Assembly (NCBI GenBank): GCA_964244885.1 | Contig: CAXTKD010000001.1 | Location: 186,001-250,000, forward strand | Reading direction: 5' to 3' | Source of the DNA: CAXTKD01 sp964244885 | Lineage (GTDB): Bacteria > Pseudomonadota > Alphaproteobacteria > Sphingomonadales > Sphingomonadaceae | DNA: 64,000 nt | Part shown: piece after piece, positions 43,254 to 51,042 of the stretch | How positions within the stretch are numbered: the stretch's first letter is position 1 | Layout of the letters: each line of letters opens with the position of its first letter | Notes under the pieces: model-generated | The model's input: only the letters and a program-made list of their open reading frames with translations | Database searches by the model: none | What the model was told of the DNA's origin: nothing | Program-made: the position numbers and the translations under genes

Positions 43254-45419
43254 ATGCTCGGTTTGACGGAAATCCGCCGGGTGCTCACTGCGCGCGTGTC
43301 CCGCGCCGCGCCCGAACTCCCCGGCCTCTCCACCACCGCCGCGCTTCTCGTCCTCGCCCGCGCCGCCAACGTCGAGACCGACGCCACCGCTCTCACCGTG
43401 ACGCTTCCCAAGTCCGGCGAGGACCTCGATCCGCGCCTCGCGCCCTTGGCGCTCGCCCGCGTCGGCCTCGAAGCGCGCTGGGAGAAGCGCCGCCCCGCGA
43501 CGCTTACCGCCTCAGACCTTCCCGCCGCCGCGCTCCTCCGCTCCGGCGGCCTCGTCGTCATCCTGTCGCTCGCCGCCGGCGTCGCCACCATCGCCACCGC
43601 CGACGGCGAGATGTCCGGCCCCCTTGCTGACATCGAAGCGACCCAGATCCTGCTCGTCGGCCGCGCCGATCCGATCAACGGCGACAGCAAATCGGAAGAG
43701 CGAGAGCGCATCCGCGCCAACCCGCGCCTGTGGCTGCTCGGGCTGTTCGTGGGCGACCGCAAGCGCCTCATCCAGATGATGGCCGCCGCGGCGCTGCTCA
43801 ACCTCTGCGCGCTCGCCATCCCGCTCTACATGCGCGCGGTTTACGACCGCGTCGTCCCCAACCTCGCGATCGAGACCCTGTGGGCGCTGTCCTTGGGCGT
43901 CTGCCTCGTCCTCGCCTTCGAGTTCGCCTTCAAGCACGTCCGCTCGACCTTCGTTGATGCCATCGGCCTCCGCGTCGGCCAGATCGTCCAGCACCGCGTG
44001 ATGGGCGCCGTCCTTCGCGCCAGGGGAGGCCAGCTCCGCCACAGTTCGGGCAGCCTGATGACCGCGCTCCGCGATGTCGAGACGCTCGCCGTTCTCGTGC
44101 CGAGCGCCATCGTCACCTTCTGCGTCGACCTGCCGTGGTTCCTGGTGTTCGCGCTGCTGATCGTCTCGGTCGGCGGTTGGGTCGTCGTCGCCCCCGTCCT
44201 CGGCGCCGCGCTCATGGCCTGCGTCGGCCTCGTCGCCGCCTGGGGGCTGAAGAGGGCAGGGGGCCGCGCGACCAGGCTCATGCAGGCGCGCCACAACCTC
44301 GTCGTCGATATCAACGAAGGCCTCGGCACCATCAAGGCCGCGCAGGCCGAGGGCGGCTTCCTCAAGCGCTGGGACGTGCTGTCCGATCACATCGCCGTCA
44401 CCGGCCGCTCGGCCCGCGAATGGAACGAAGGCCCCGGCGGCATCGCCGCGATGCTCGTCCAGCTCGTCACCGTGCTCGTCGTCATCATCGGCGTCTTCCA
44501 GATCAGGGCGGGCGCGATGTCGGTCGGCGGGCTCGTCGCCTGCACGATGCTCGCCGGCCGCGCGATGGTGCCCGTCTCGTCGGCCATTACCCTGATCAGC
44601 CGCGCCTACCAGAGCCTCGCCCAGTTCACCGCGCTCTCCTCGCTGCTCGTCCTCGAGCCCGAGCAGGACGCCGGCGACCCGTCGCTCGCCGCCCGCCGCT
44701 TGCACGGCGAGCTGAGCTTCGCCGGTGTCGCCTTCGCCTATCCCCAGGCCCCGCGCCCCGTCCTCACCAACCTCAACTTCACCATCGCCCCCGGCGAGCG
44801 TGTCGCGCTCATCGGCCGCTCGGGCTCGGGCAAATCGACACTCATCCAGATGATGGCCGGCATGGTCGCGCCAACCGAGGGGCGTCTCCGCGTCGACGGC
44901 CACGACATCGCCAACTACGCCGCCGCCCGGCTTCGCTCGCGCATCGGCTATGCCGCGCAGGACGCGGTGCTGTTCGACGCGAGCCTTCGCGACAATATCC
45001 TCTTGGGTGTAGAGGTTGTCGACGAATCCCTCTTCGAACGCGCCGCCATCGCCGCCGGAGTCGACCCATTCGCCCGGAAGCTCCCCGACGGCTACGGCTT
45101 CGTCGCCGGCCCGCGCGGCCACAAGCTCTCCGGCGGCCAGCGCCAGGCCGTCATCCTCGCTCGCGCCCTCGCCCGCGACCCGGCGCTCCTCCTGCTGGAC
45201 GAGCCGACCGAGGCGATGGACCTGCTGACCGAGCAAGCCGTCATCGCCGGCCTCAAGGCTTGGGCGCCCGGCCGCACCCTCATCCTCGCCACCCACCGCC
45301 CGGCGCTGCTCACCCTCGTCGACCGGGTCATCTGGCTCGACGACGGCAAGGTCGTCGCCGACCAGCCGGTTGCCGCGGTGATGGCACGGATAAACCCGCA
45401 GGCGGCGAACGCGGCCTAG
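43254..45419 (+). CDS. Type I secretion ABC transporter (permease/ATPase)
   Basis: From the ATG at 43254 (GGGAG upstream; GTG at 43248 also possible) the protein has 721 residues. The N-terminal ~140 residues look like a degenerate C39-like domain without a catalytic Cys-His pair. The membrane domain spans about residues 170-460. The nucleotide-binding domain has Walker A GRSGSGKST (about 521-529), signature KLSGGQRQ (about 623-630), Walker B LLLLDEPTEAMD and H-loop ATHRP. It belongs to the HlyB/LapB-type exporters and should energise export of the giant protein (SiiF position in SPI-4). Confidence 0.95.
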   Translation: MLGLTEIRRVLTARVSRAAPELPGLSTTAALLVLARAANVETDATALTVTLPKSGEDLDPRLAPLALARVGLEARWEKRRPATLTASDLPAAALLRSGGLVVILSLAAGVATIATADGEMSGPLADIEATQILLVGRADPINGDSKSEERERIRANPRLWLLGLFVGDRKRLIQMMAAAALLNLCALAIPLYMRAVYDRVVPNLAIETLWALSLGVCLVLAFEFAFKHVRSTFVDAIGLRVGQIVQHRVMGAVLRARGGQLRHSSGSLMTALRDVETLAVLVPSAIVTFCVDLPWFLVFALLIVSVGGWVVVAPVLGAALMACVGLVAAWGLKRAGGRATRLMQARHNLVVDINEGLGTIKAAQAEGGFLKRWDVLSDHIAVTGRSAREWNEGPGGIAAMLVQLVTVLVVIIGVFQIRAGAMSVGGLVACTMLAGRAMVPVSSAITLISRAYQSLAQFTALSSLLVLEPEQDAGDPSLAARRLHGELSFAGVAFAYPQAPRPVLTNLNFTIAPGERVALIGRSGSGKSTLIQMMAGMVAPTEGRLRVDGHDIANYAAARLRSRIGYAAQDAVLFDASLRDNILLGVEVVDESLFERAAIAAGVDPFARKLPDGYGFVAGPRGHKLSGGQRQAVILARALARDPALLLLDEPTEAMDLLTEQAVIAGLKAWAPGRTLILATHRPALLTLVDRVIWLDDGKVVADQPVAAVMARINPQAANAA

Positions 45420-45433
45420 CCCCTCAACAGAAA

Positions 45434-45555
45434 CAAAATCCCCTCCCCAGCGGGGAGGGGTAGGGGTGGGGAGAGACGCGGGGGCAAGGCTCTGCGCCTG
45501 GATGCCCACCGCTTCACCCCACCCCTACCCCTCCCCTGAAGGGGAGGGGATTTTC
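45434..45555. repeat. Long palindrome (family C) with A/T flanks
   Basis: The outer arms AAAATCCCCTCCCC (from 45434) and GGGGAGGGGATTTT (to about 45555) are complementary. The inner parts GGTAGGGGTGGGG and CCCCACCCCTACCCC also pair. The A/T flanks mean the structure ends in a T tract in both directions, so it may act as a terminator between the ABC gene and the MotB-like operon. Confidence 0.85.
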
Positions 45556-45595
45556 TTCCTGAAAAGGGAAGCGCCACAATTTGGTAAACCCCTCG

Positions 45596-45610
45596 CTAAC
45601 CATTTCTAAA
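45596..45610. promoter_or_regulatory. CtrA-like box before the MotB-like operon
   Basis: CTAACCATTTCTAAA matches TTAA-N7-TTAA with two mismatches and contains TAACCAT, the CtrA half-site core. It lies about 46 bases upstream of the GTG start at 45656. This is a by-eye match only. Confidence 0.35.
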
Positions 45611-45655
45611 CACTCCGCAGATTAGGTTCATTCCGGACCAACAGGGGTATTTCGC

Positions 45656-46360
45656 GTGGCCGCATCAGCCGAGGGGGAGGGCAATCACTGGCCGGCGTTC
45701 GTCGACGTTCTGACGGCCGTCATCATGGTCATCATCTTCCTGCTGGTGATCATGTCGGGCGCGGTGATCATGCTGTCGAAGCGCGTTGTCGAGCAGGTCC
45801 GCGCCGAGGCCGCGCTCGCGCATCAGCACGAGCGGCAGGCACCCGCCGCGAAAGTCCCCGACCCCGTCATCTCCCCACGCGACGCCGCCGACGGCAGCTC
45901 GCAGGCCGAGCTCGGCTCGGTGCTCCGGCAGGAGGTTGTCGTCGACGGCGACCAGCGCCTGACCATCCGCACCCGCGAGACGCCCGAGACCGAGCATGTC
46001 GCGGTCAAGTCCGTCGAAGCCCCGCAACCCGACAACGCCGGCGTCGCCGTCCGCACCGCCGACACGCTGATCGACGTCGCCTTCGACGCCGCCGCGATCA
46101 AATATGACGAGGCGAGCGAGGCCCAGGTCCTGGGCTTCCTCCGCGCTCATCCGCAGGCGAAGGCAAACTACGAGATCTGGTCCTTCGCGCCGCAGACCGC
46201 CTCGGTCTCCGAGGCGCAGCGCCTCGCCTTTTATCGCGCCGTGCTAACCCGCAACCTGCTCATCCAGGCCGGCATCGCGCCGTCGAACATCGCGACCCAG
46301 GTCCGCGTCACCGATCCCAAGTCCGGCACACACAACGTCCGCGTCGTGATCAAGCCATGA
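45656..46360 (+). CDS. MotB/SiiA-like membrane protein with OmpA-like periplasmic domain
   Basis: The 234-residue protein starts at GTG 45656. A single membrane helix (about residues 14-38) contains an aspartate, D17 in FVDVLTAVIM, at the position of the proton-carrying aspartate of MotB, TolR and SiiA. A ~100-residue linker follows, then an OmpA-like domain (about residues 135-234) with VAFDAAAIKYDEAS and a degenerate peptidoglycan-binding segment, SEAQRLAFYRAVLTRNLL. It overlaps the next gene as ATGA. With the downstream MotA-like protein it should form a proton channel anchored to the cell wall. No flagellar genes are nearby, and the adjacent type I system argues for a SiiA-type role. Confidence 0.85.
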   Translation: MAASAEGEGNHWPAFVDVLTAVIMVIIFLLVIMSGAVIMLSKRVVEQVRAEAALAHQHERQAPAAKVPDPVISPRDAADGSSQAELGSVLRQEVVVDGDQRLTIRTRETPETEHVAVKSVEAPQPDNAGVAVRTADTLIDVAFDAAAIKYDEASEAQVLGFLRAHPQAKANYEIWSFAPQTASVSEAQRLAFYRAVLTRNLLIQAGIAPSNIATQVRVTDPKSGTHNVRVVIKP

Positions 46361-47901
46361 CGATGGAAAAGAAAATCCGCGCCGAGCTCCTCCGCATGAG
46401 CGCGACGATGCTCGTGCTTCTCGGCCTCGGCGTCTACGCCCACGAGTTCGTTATCGCCGGCATCATGGCGAAGGTCGCGCTCAACCTCACCATTTTCGGC
46501 GCCTTCTTCCTCGCCGCCTTCATCGCCTTCCGCACCGTCTTCTCGCTGAAGAACGAAGTGCTGGCGATGACCGCGCTCCAGATCGACTACGGCAAGCGCG
46601 CCCGCCAGACCGCCGACGTCTACGCGCTCCCCGCCGTCGTCTTCCACGAGCCCGAGCTGCTCGGCCAGGGCTACCGCCTGATCACCGAGGAACTCGGCAA
46701 CCAGGACCATCTCCAGATCCCGAGCGGCACGATCCAGTCGATCGTCACCAGCATCGACACGCGCATCAACGAGCGCAAATCGACGATGCTCTACTTCTCC
46801 GGCCTGATGGTCTTCCTCGGCCTGCTCGGTGCCTTCATGGGCTTGATGAAGACCGTCCACTCGGTCGGCGACCTGATTTCCAGCATGGGCGACGCGATGA
46901 CCGTCGTCGCGACCCCCGGCGGCCCCGACCCCTTCGCCAGGCTGATCGACGGCATGAAGGCCCCGCTCGAGGGCATGTCGGTCGGCTTCTCCTCCTCGCT
47001 GTTCGGCCTCACCACCTCGATCGCGCTCGGCGCGCTCGAACGCTTCATGACCGGCGCCTGCAAGGAGCTCCGCAACGAGTTCGAATCGTGGATGACCAAC
47101 CTCGCGCTGCTGGAAGGCAGTACGCCCGACCTCTCCGCCCCGGCCAACATCGACGTCAACGAGCGCATCGTCCACATGCTGGAATTGAACGCCCGCCAGT
47201 TCCAGGAAATGCGCGATCAGCTCGCGCACGGCAACCGCGTCGCCGGCGCGACGCAGCAGGCGGTCGCGGACCTGGGCGGAGCGGTCACGTCGATGATCGA
47301 CACCGTCGGCAAGGCGTCCGACCCGCGCCCTCTCATCGAGCCGCTCGCCGCCATCCTGCGCGACCTCGCCGCGCATCAGGGCGGCCTCGTCGACCACGTC
47401 CGCACCCTGAGCGAGACGAGCGCCGCCGGCCGCGATTCGCTGCACGGCGCGCTCGCCCGCATGACCGCGGGGGCCGAGGCGATCGAGATGATGCGAAGCG
47501 ACATGAGCGAGCGCCTCTCGGGCCTCGACGCGACGCGCGGCGAGATGGAGCGCCGCCTGTCGGGCCTCGACGCGACCCGCGACGAGTTCCGCGCCGGCGC
47601 GCGCGATCTCGGCGCGGCGCGCGACGCTCTCACCGCGCGCCTGCAGACGCTCGACGACACCGCGAAGTCCCTGAAGAAATTGAAGCTCACCGGCCGCGCC
47701 AGGGCCGCGCGCGAGTCCGGCGGCGCCCGCGCGCTGTTCGGCCGCCTCGCCAGCACCTGGGCCGCGCCCCGCGCCGAGCCCGCGACCGAGCGCGCGCTGA
47801 TCGCCGCGATGGCCGAGCAGCAGCGCCTCTATCAGGAACGCATCAGCGCCGACCTCGACCGGCTCGGCGCGCTCATCTCAGCCCAGCGAGACGCCGCATG
47901 A
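46357..47901 (+). CDS. MotA/TolQ/SiiB-like proton-channel subunit with long C-terminal coiled coil
   Basis: The 514-residue protein has four membrane helices (about residues 15-36, 40-62, 144-166 and 207-228). The third holds FLGLLGAFMGLMKTV and the fourth GLTTSIALGAL, the spacing and style of MotA/TolQ/ExbB subunits, with the large cytoplasmic loop between helices 2 and 3. The remaining ~285 residues are cytoplasmic, mostly helical, with a tandem RLSGLDATR repeat at residues 386-394 and 400-408; MotA and TolQ lack this. SiiB of SPI-4 is the closest known functional analogue. It is coupled to its neighbours by ATGA overlaps at both ends. Confidence 0.85.
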   Translation: MTMEKKIRAELLRMSATMLVLLGLGVYAHEFVIAGIMAKVALNLTIFGAFFLAAFIAFRTVFSLKNEVLAMTALQIDYGKRARQTADVYALPAVVFHEPELLGQGYRLITEELGNQDHLQIPSGTIQSIVTSIDTRINERKSTMLYFSGLMVFLGLLGAFMGLMKTVHSVGDLISSMGDAMTVVATPGGPDPFARLIDGMKAPLEGMSVGFSSSLFGLTTSIALGALERFMTGACKELRNEFESWMTNLALLEGSTPDLSAPANIDVNERIVHMLELNARQFQEMRDQLAHGNRVAGATQQAVADLGGAVTSMIDTVGKASDPRPLIEPLAAILRDLAAHQGGLVDHVRTLSETSAAGRDSLHGALARMTAGAEAIEMMRSDMSERLSGLDATRGEMERRLSGLDATRDEFRAGARDLGAARDALTARLQTLDDTAKSLKKLKLTGRARAARESGGARALFGRLASTWAAPRAEPATERALIAAMAEQQRLYQERISADLDRLGALISAQRDAA

Positions 47902-48242
47902 GCTTCGTCGAACGCCTGCTCCGCCGCCGCCCGCGCTTCGCCCGCGCTTTCGCCCGCCACGCCTGCGCGATCGATTCGACGCTGGTCGGCCTCAATCGCA
48001 TGGCCAAGATCCCCGGCCGCCTCGTCGATCTCGGCTCCGGCGGCGCCCTCTTCCGCCCGCGCCTGCGCTACCTGATGGACAGGAAGGGCGAGCCCGTCAG
48101 CCTCACCATCAACGGCGTCGAGCTCATCGGCATCATCGCCGCCACCAGCCCCAGAGGCTACGGCCTCCGCTTCGACGACCCGATAGGCGACCACGCCATC
48201 GCGTGTGTCCTGGAGGCCAACGCGCGAGAGGCCGCAGCCTAA
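47898..48242 (+). CDS. Small PilZ-like protein
   Basis: The 114-residue protein starts MSFVERLLRRRPRFARAF. A segment with GRLVDLGSGGALFRPRLRY, then GEPVSLTINGVEL and RGYGLRFDD, follows the strand order of PilZ domains, which bind cyclic di-GMP through RxxxR and (D/N)xSxxG. Here the second motif reads DLGSGG, with glycine where serine is expected, and no clean RxxxR at the right distance is seen, so ligand binding is doubtful. It overlaps the MotA-like gene by four bases and ends the operon. A role in gating the channel, like YcgR at the flagellar motor, is inference. Confidence 0.55.
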   Translation: MSFVERLLRRRPRFARAFARHACAIDSTLVGLNRMAKIPGRLVDLGSGGALFRPRLRYLMDRKGEPVSLTINGVELIGIIAATSPRGYGLRFDDPIGDHAIACVLEANAREAAA

Positions 48243-48251
48243 GTCTTTCTT

Positions 48252-48366
48252 CGCCCCTCTCCTTCAGGGGAGGGGTAGGGGTGGGGTTCTGAGCCGGGCC
48301 TGAAGCATCACCGCTCGAAGCCCAGCATCGTCCCCACCCCAACCCCTCCCCTGAAGGAGAGGGGCG
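48252..48366. repeat. G/C-rich palindrome (family C) after the PilZ-like gene
   Basis: The outer arms CGCCCCTCTCCTTCAGGGGA and TCCCCTGAAGGAGAGGGGCG are complementary, with GGGGTAGGGGTGGGG facing CCCCACCCCAACCCC inside. It fills the convergent gap to the CoA-transferase gene. Confidence 0.87.
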
Positions 48367-48369
48367 AGA

Positions 48370-49575
48370 CTACCCCAGTACCCCGCCGGCCTTCAGCCGC
48401 TTCACCTCGTCCCCGCTCAGCCCTAAAACCTCGCCCAGCACCTCGGTCGTATGCTCCCCCAGCATCGGCGGCGCGCTCACCTGCTCCAGCGCCGCCCCCT
48501 CGAACCTGAGCGGGCAAGCCACCGTCGGCACGCTCCCGAGCGCCGCATGCGGCACCGCCCCCACAACCCCCCGCGCCACCACATGCGGGTCGGCGAACAC
48601 CGCCGGCAAATCATTGACCGGCCCAGCCGGCACCCCGCCCGCATTGCACCGCTCGACCAGCTGAACGGCAGCCTCGCCCGCGAACGCCTCGGCAAGGATC
48701 GCCAGCAGCGCCTCTCGGTTCGCCACCCGCCGCTCGTTCGTCGCATAATCCGGATCGCTCGCCAGCCGCTCCAGCCCGAGCACCCCGCACAGCCGCACGA
48801 ACTGCCCGTCGTTGCCGCAGGCGACGGCGATCGTCCCGTCGGCGCAGGCGAAGGTCTGGTAGGGAACGATGCTCGGGTGCGCGTTGCCGTGGCGCTTCGC
48901 CGCCTTGCCGGTCACCAGCGCGCCGAGCGCCTGGTTGGCGAGAGTCGCGATTTGCACCTCGAACAGCGAGACATCGACTGCCGCGCCCAGCCCCGTCCGC
49001 TCGCGCTGCATCAGTGCCGCGACGATGCCGTTCGCCGCATACATGCCCGTAAACAGGTCGGTCACCGCCACCCCGGCGCGCATCGGCTCGCCGTCGGCCT
49101 CGCCGGTCAGGCTCATCAGCCCGCCCATCGCCTGCATGATGAAGTCGTAGCCCGGCCGCTCGGCATAAGGCCCGTCCTGCCCGTAGCCCGTGATCGAGCA
49201 GGTCACCAGCCGCGGATCGGCCGCGCGCAGGCTCGCCGCATCCAGCCCGAAGCGCTTCAGCCCGCCAGTCTTGAAATTCTCGATATAGACGTCGGACGCC
49301 GCCACCAGCGCGCGCACCAGCCGCGCGCCCTCGGGCTTGGCGATATCGACCGCGACCGACTTCTTCCCCCGGTTCGCCGACAGGAAATAGCTCGCCTCGC
49401 GCGCGCCATCCTCCCCCGTCGCCCACGGCGGCCCCCACTTGCGCGTATCGTCCCCATGCCCCGGCTGCTCGATCTTGATTACCTCCGCGCCCAGATCGGC
49501 CAGCAACTGCGTCGCCCACGGCCCGGCGAGGATGCGGCTCATGTCGATGACTCGGATGCCGTCGAGGGGTTTCAT
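48370..49575 (-). CDS. CaiB/BaiF (class III) CoA-transferase, probably for glutarate
   Basis: This 401-residue protein starts MKPLDGIRVIDMSRILAGPW, the family N-terminus. The catalytic aspartate is D173 in VAVTDLFTGMYA. Class III enzymes pass CoA between carboxylates through an aspartyl intermediate. Lying directly downstream of a glutaryl-CoA dehydrogenase on the same strand suggests the substrate is glutarate with succinyl-CoA, as in human SUGCT; this is context inference. Confidence 0.92.
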   Translation of the reverse strand: MKPLDGIRVIDMSRILAGPWATQLLADLGAEVIKIEQPGHGDDTRKWGPPWATGEDGAREASYFLSANRGKKSVAVDIAKPEGARLVRALVAASDVYIENFKTGGLKRFGLDAASLRAADPRLVTCSITGYGQDGPYAERPGYDFIMQAMGGLMSLTGEADGEPMRAGVAVTDLFTGMYAANGIVAALMQRERTGLGAAVDVSLFEVQIATLANQALGALVTGKAAKRHGNAHPSIVPYQTFACADGTIAVACGNDGQFVRLCGVLGLERLASDPDYATNERRVANREALLAILAEAFAGEAAVQLVERCNAGGVPAGPVNDLPAVFADPHVVARGVVGAVPHAALGSVPTVACPLRFEGAALEQVSAPPMLGEHTTEVLGEVLGLSGDEVKRLKAGGVLG

Positions 49576-49588
49576 CGTCGTGCCTCAC

Positions 49589-49713
49589 GCCCGGCGGTGT
49601 CACCCCACCCTGTCCCTCCCCATCGAAGGGGAGGGGACACCCCTCTTGCGACGCACAGCCCAGTCCCTCCCCCTTTGATGGGGGAGGTTAGGTGGGGGTG
49701 ACACCGCCGGGCG
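49589..49713. repeat. Inverted repeat (family C variant) between CoA-transferase and acyl-CoA dehydrogenase
   Basis: The outer arms CGCCCGGCGGTGTCACCCC and GGGGTGACACCGCCGGGCG are exact complements. CTCCCCATCGAAGGGGAGGG and CTCCCCCTTTGATGGGGGAG lie inside. It occupies almost the whole spacer. Confidence 0.87.
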
Positions 49714-49729
49714 AAAGGCACAGCCCCAC

Positions 49730-50908
49730 TCAACTGAACGCCTGCAATTCCGTCTGCGCGCGGCCGAGGATCAGCGTGTGGACGTCATACGTCCCCTCGT
49801 AGGTGTTAACCGCCTCCAGGTTCACCATGTGCCGCATCACGTGGAACTCGTCCGACACCCCGTTTCCGCCATGCATGTCGCGCGCCGCGCGGGCGATCTC
49901 CAGCGCCTTGCCGCAGCTGTTGCGCTTGACGATCGAGATATTCTCGACCGGGCAGCGGTCCTCGTCGAGCAGCCGCCCGACGCGCAGCACCGCCTGCAGC
50001 CCCAGCGTGATCTCGGTCTGCATGTCGACGAGCTTCTTCTGGAACAGCTGGGTCTGCGCCAGCGGCCGTCCGAACTGCTTCCTGTCGAGCCCGTACTGAC
50101 GCGCCGCCATCCAGCAGAACTCCGCCGCGCCGAGCGCCCCCCACGCGATCCCGAACCGCGCCTTGTTCAGGCAGCCGAACGGCCCGCCAAGTCCCTGCAC
50201 GTTGGGCAGCAGCGCATCCTCGCCGACGAGCACGTCCTCCAGCACGATCTCGCCGGTGATCGAGGCGCGCAAGGACAGCTTGCCCTCGATCTTCGGCGTC
50301 GAGAAGCCCGGCGTCCCGCGCTCAACGACGAACCCGCGGATGACGTCGTCCAGCTTCGCCCACACCACCGCGAGATCGGCGATCGGCGAGTTGGTGATCC
50401 ACATCTTGGCGCCGTTTAGCCGGTATCCGCCGTCAACCTTAACCGCGCGCGTCTTCATGCCACCCGGATCGGAGCCCGCATCCGGCTCGGTCAGCCCGAA
50501 GCAGCCGACGAACTCGCCGCTCGCCAGCTTCGGCAGGTATTTCCGCCGCTGCGCCTCGGAGCCGTAGGCGAAGATCGGGTGCATCACGAGGCTGGACTGC
50601 ACGCTCATCGCCGAGCGGTAGCCGCTGTCCACCCGCTCCACCTCGCGCGCGATCAGCCCGTAGCTGACGTTGTTGACCCCCGCGCCGCCGTACTCCTCGG
50701 GGATGGTCGGCCCGAGCAGCCCGAGCGCGCCCATCTCCGTCATGATCGCCCGGTCGAAGCTCTCGGTCCGCGCCGCCATCAGCACCCGCGGCTGCAGCTT
50801 CGACTGGCAATAGTCGCGCGCGCTGTCGCGGATCATCCGCTCGTCGTCCGAAAGCTGGCTGTCGAGGTCGAACGGGTCGGCCCAGTCGAAGCGGGTGCGG
50901 GGTGCCAT
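49730..50908 (-). CDS. gcdH: Glutaryl-CoA dehydrogenase-type acyl-CoA dehydrogenase
   Basis: From the ATG at 50908 the protein has 392 residues. It shows the acyl-CoA dehydrogenase layout, with CFGLTEPDAGSDPGGMKTRA and KMWITNSPIADL for FAD/substrate binding. NTYEGTYDVHTLILGRA, in which E371 is the catalytic base, is the glutaryl-CoA dehydrogenase style. It oxidises and decarboxylates glutaryl-CoA to crotonyl-CoA in lysine/tryptophan breakdown. The downstream CoA-transferase would supply glutaryl-CoA. Confidence 0.93.
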   Translation of the reverse strand: MAPRTRFDWADPFDLDSQLSDDERMIRDSARDYCQSKLQPRVLMAARTESFDRAIMTEMGALGLLGPTIPEEYGGAGVNNVSYGLIAREVERVDSGYRSAMSVQSSLVMHPIFAYGSEAQRRKYLPKLASGEFVGCFGLTEPDAGSDPGGMKTRAVKVDGGYRLNGAKMWITNSPIADLAVVWAKLDDVIRGFVVERGTPGFSTPKIEGKLSLRASITGEIVLEDVLVGEDALLPNVQGLGGPFGCLNKARFGIAWGALGAAEFCWMAARQYGLDRKQFGRPLAQTQLFQKKLVDMQTEITLGLQAVLRVGRLLDEDRCPVENISIVKRNSCGKALEIARAARDMHGGNGVSDEFHVMRHMVNLEAVNTYEGTYDVHTLILGRAQTELQAFS

Positions 50909-50924
50909 CGTAAACTCCAAAGCC

Positions 50925-51040
50925 AAATCCCCTCCCCAGCGGGGAGGGGTAGGGGTGGGGAGAGAGCCGGGCATGGAACGAGGCGCCTTTCGCCCGGGCG
51001 CTTCACCCCACCCCTACCCCTCCCCTGAGGGGAGGGGAAT
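50925..51040. repeat. G/C-rich palindrome (family C) upstream of gcdH
   Basis: AAATCCCCTCCCCAGCGGGG with GGGGTAGGGGTGGGG faces CCCCACCCCTACCCC then CTCCCCTGAGGGGAGGGG. It is nearly the same sequence as the copy at 45434 and fills the spacer between gcdH and the ThDP enzyme gene. Confidence 0.87.
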
Positions 51041-51042
51041 AG

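Noticed and set aside
43512..45509. 665-codon open frame antisense to the ABC transporter
   Set aside because: The sense strand encodes a complete ABC exporter with all nucleotide-binding motifs; the antisense product is acidic low-complexity sequence.
45656..47901. Flagellar MotA/MotB stator genes
   Set aside because: No flagellar genes are nearby, the order is MotB-like before MotA-like, the MotA-like protein has a long tail, and the genes adjoin a type I secretion system.
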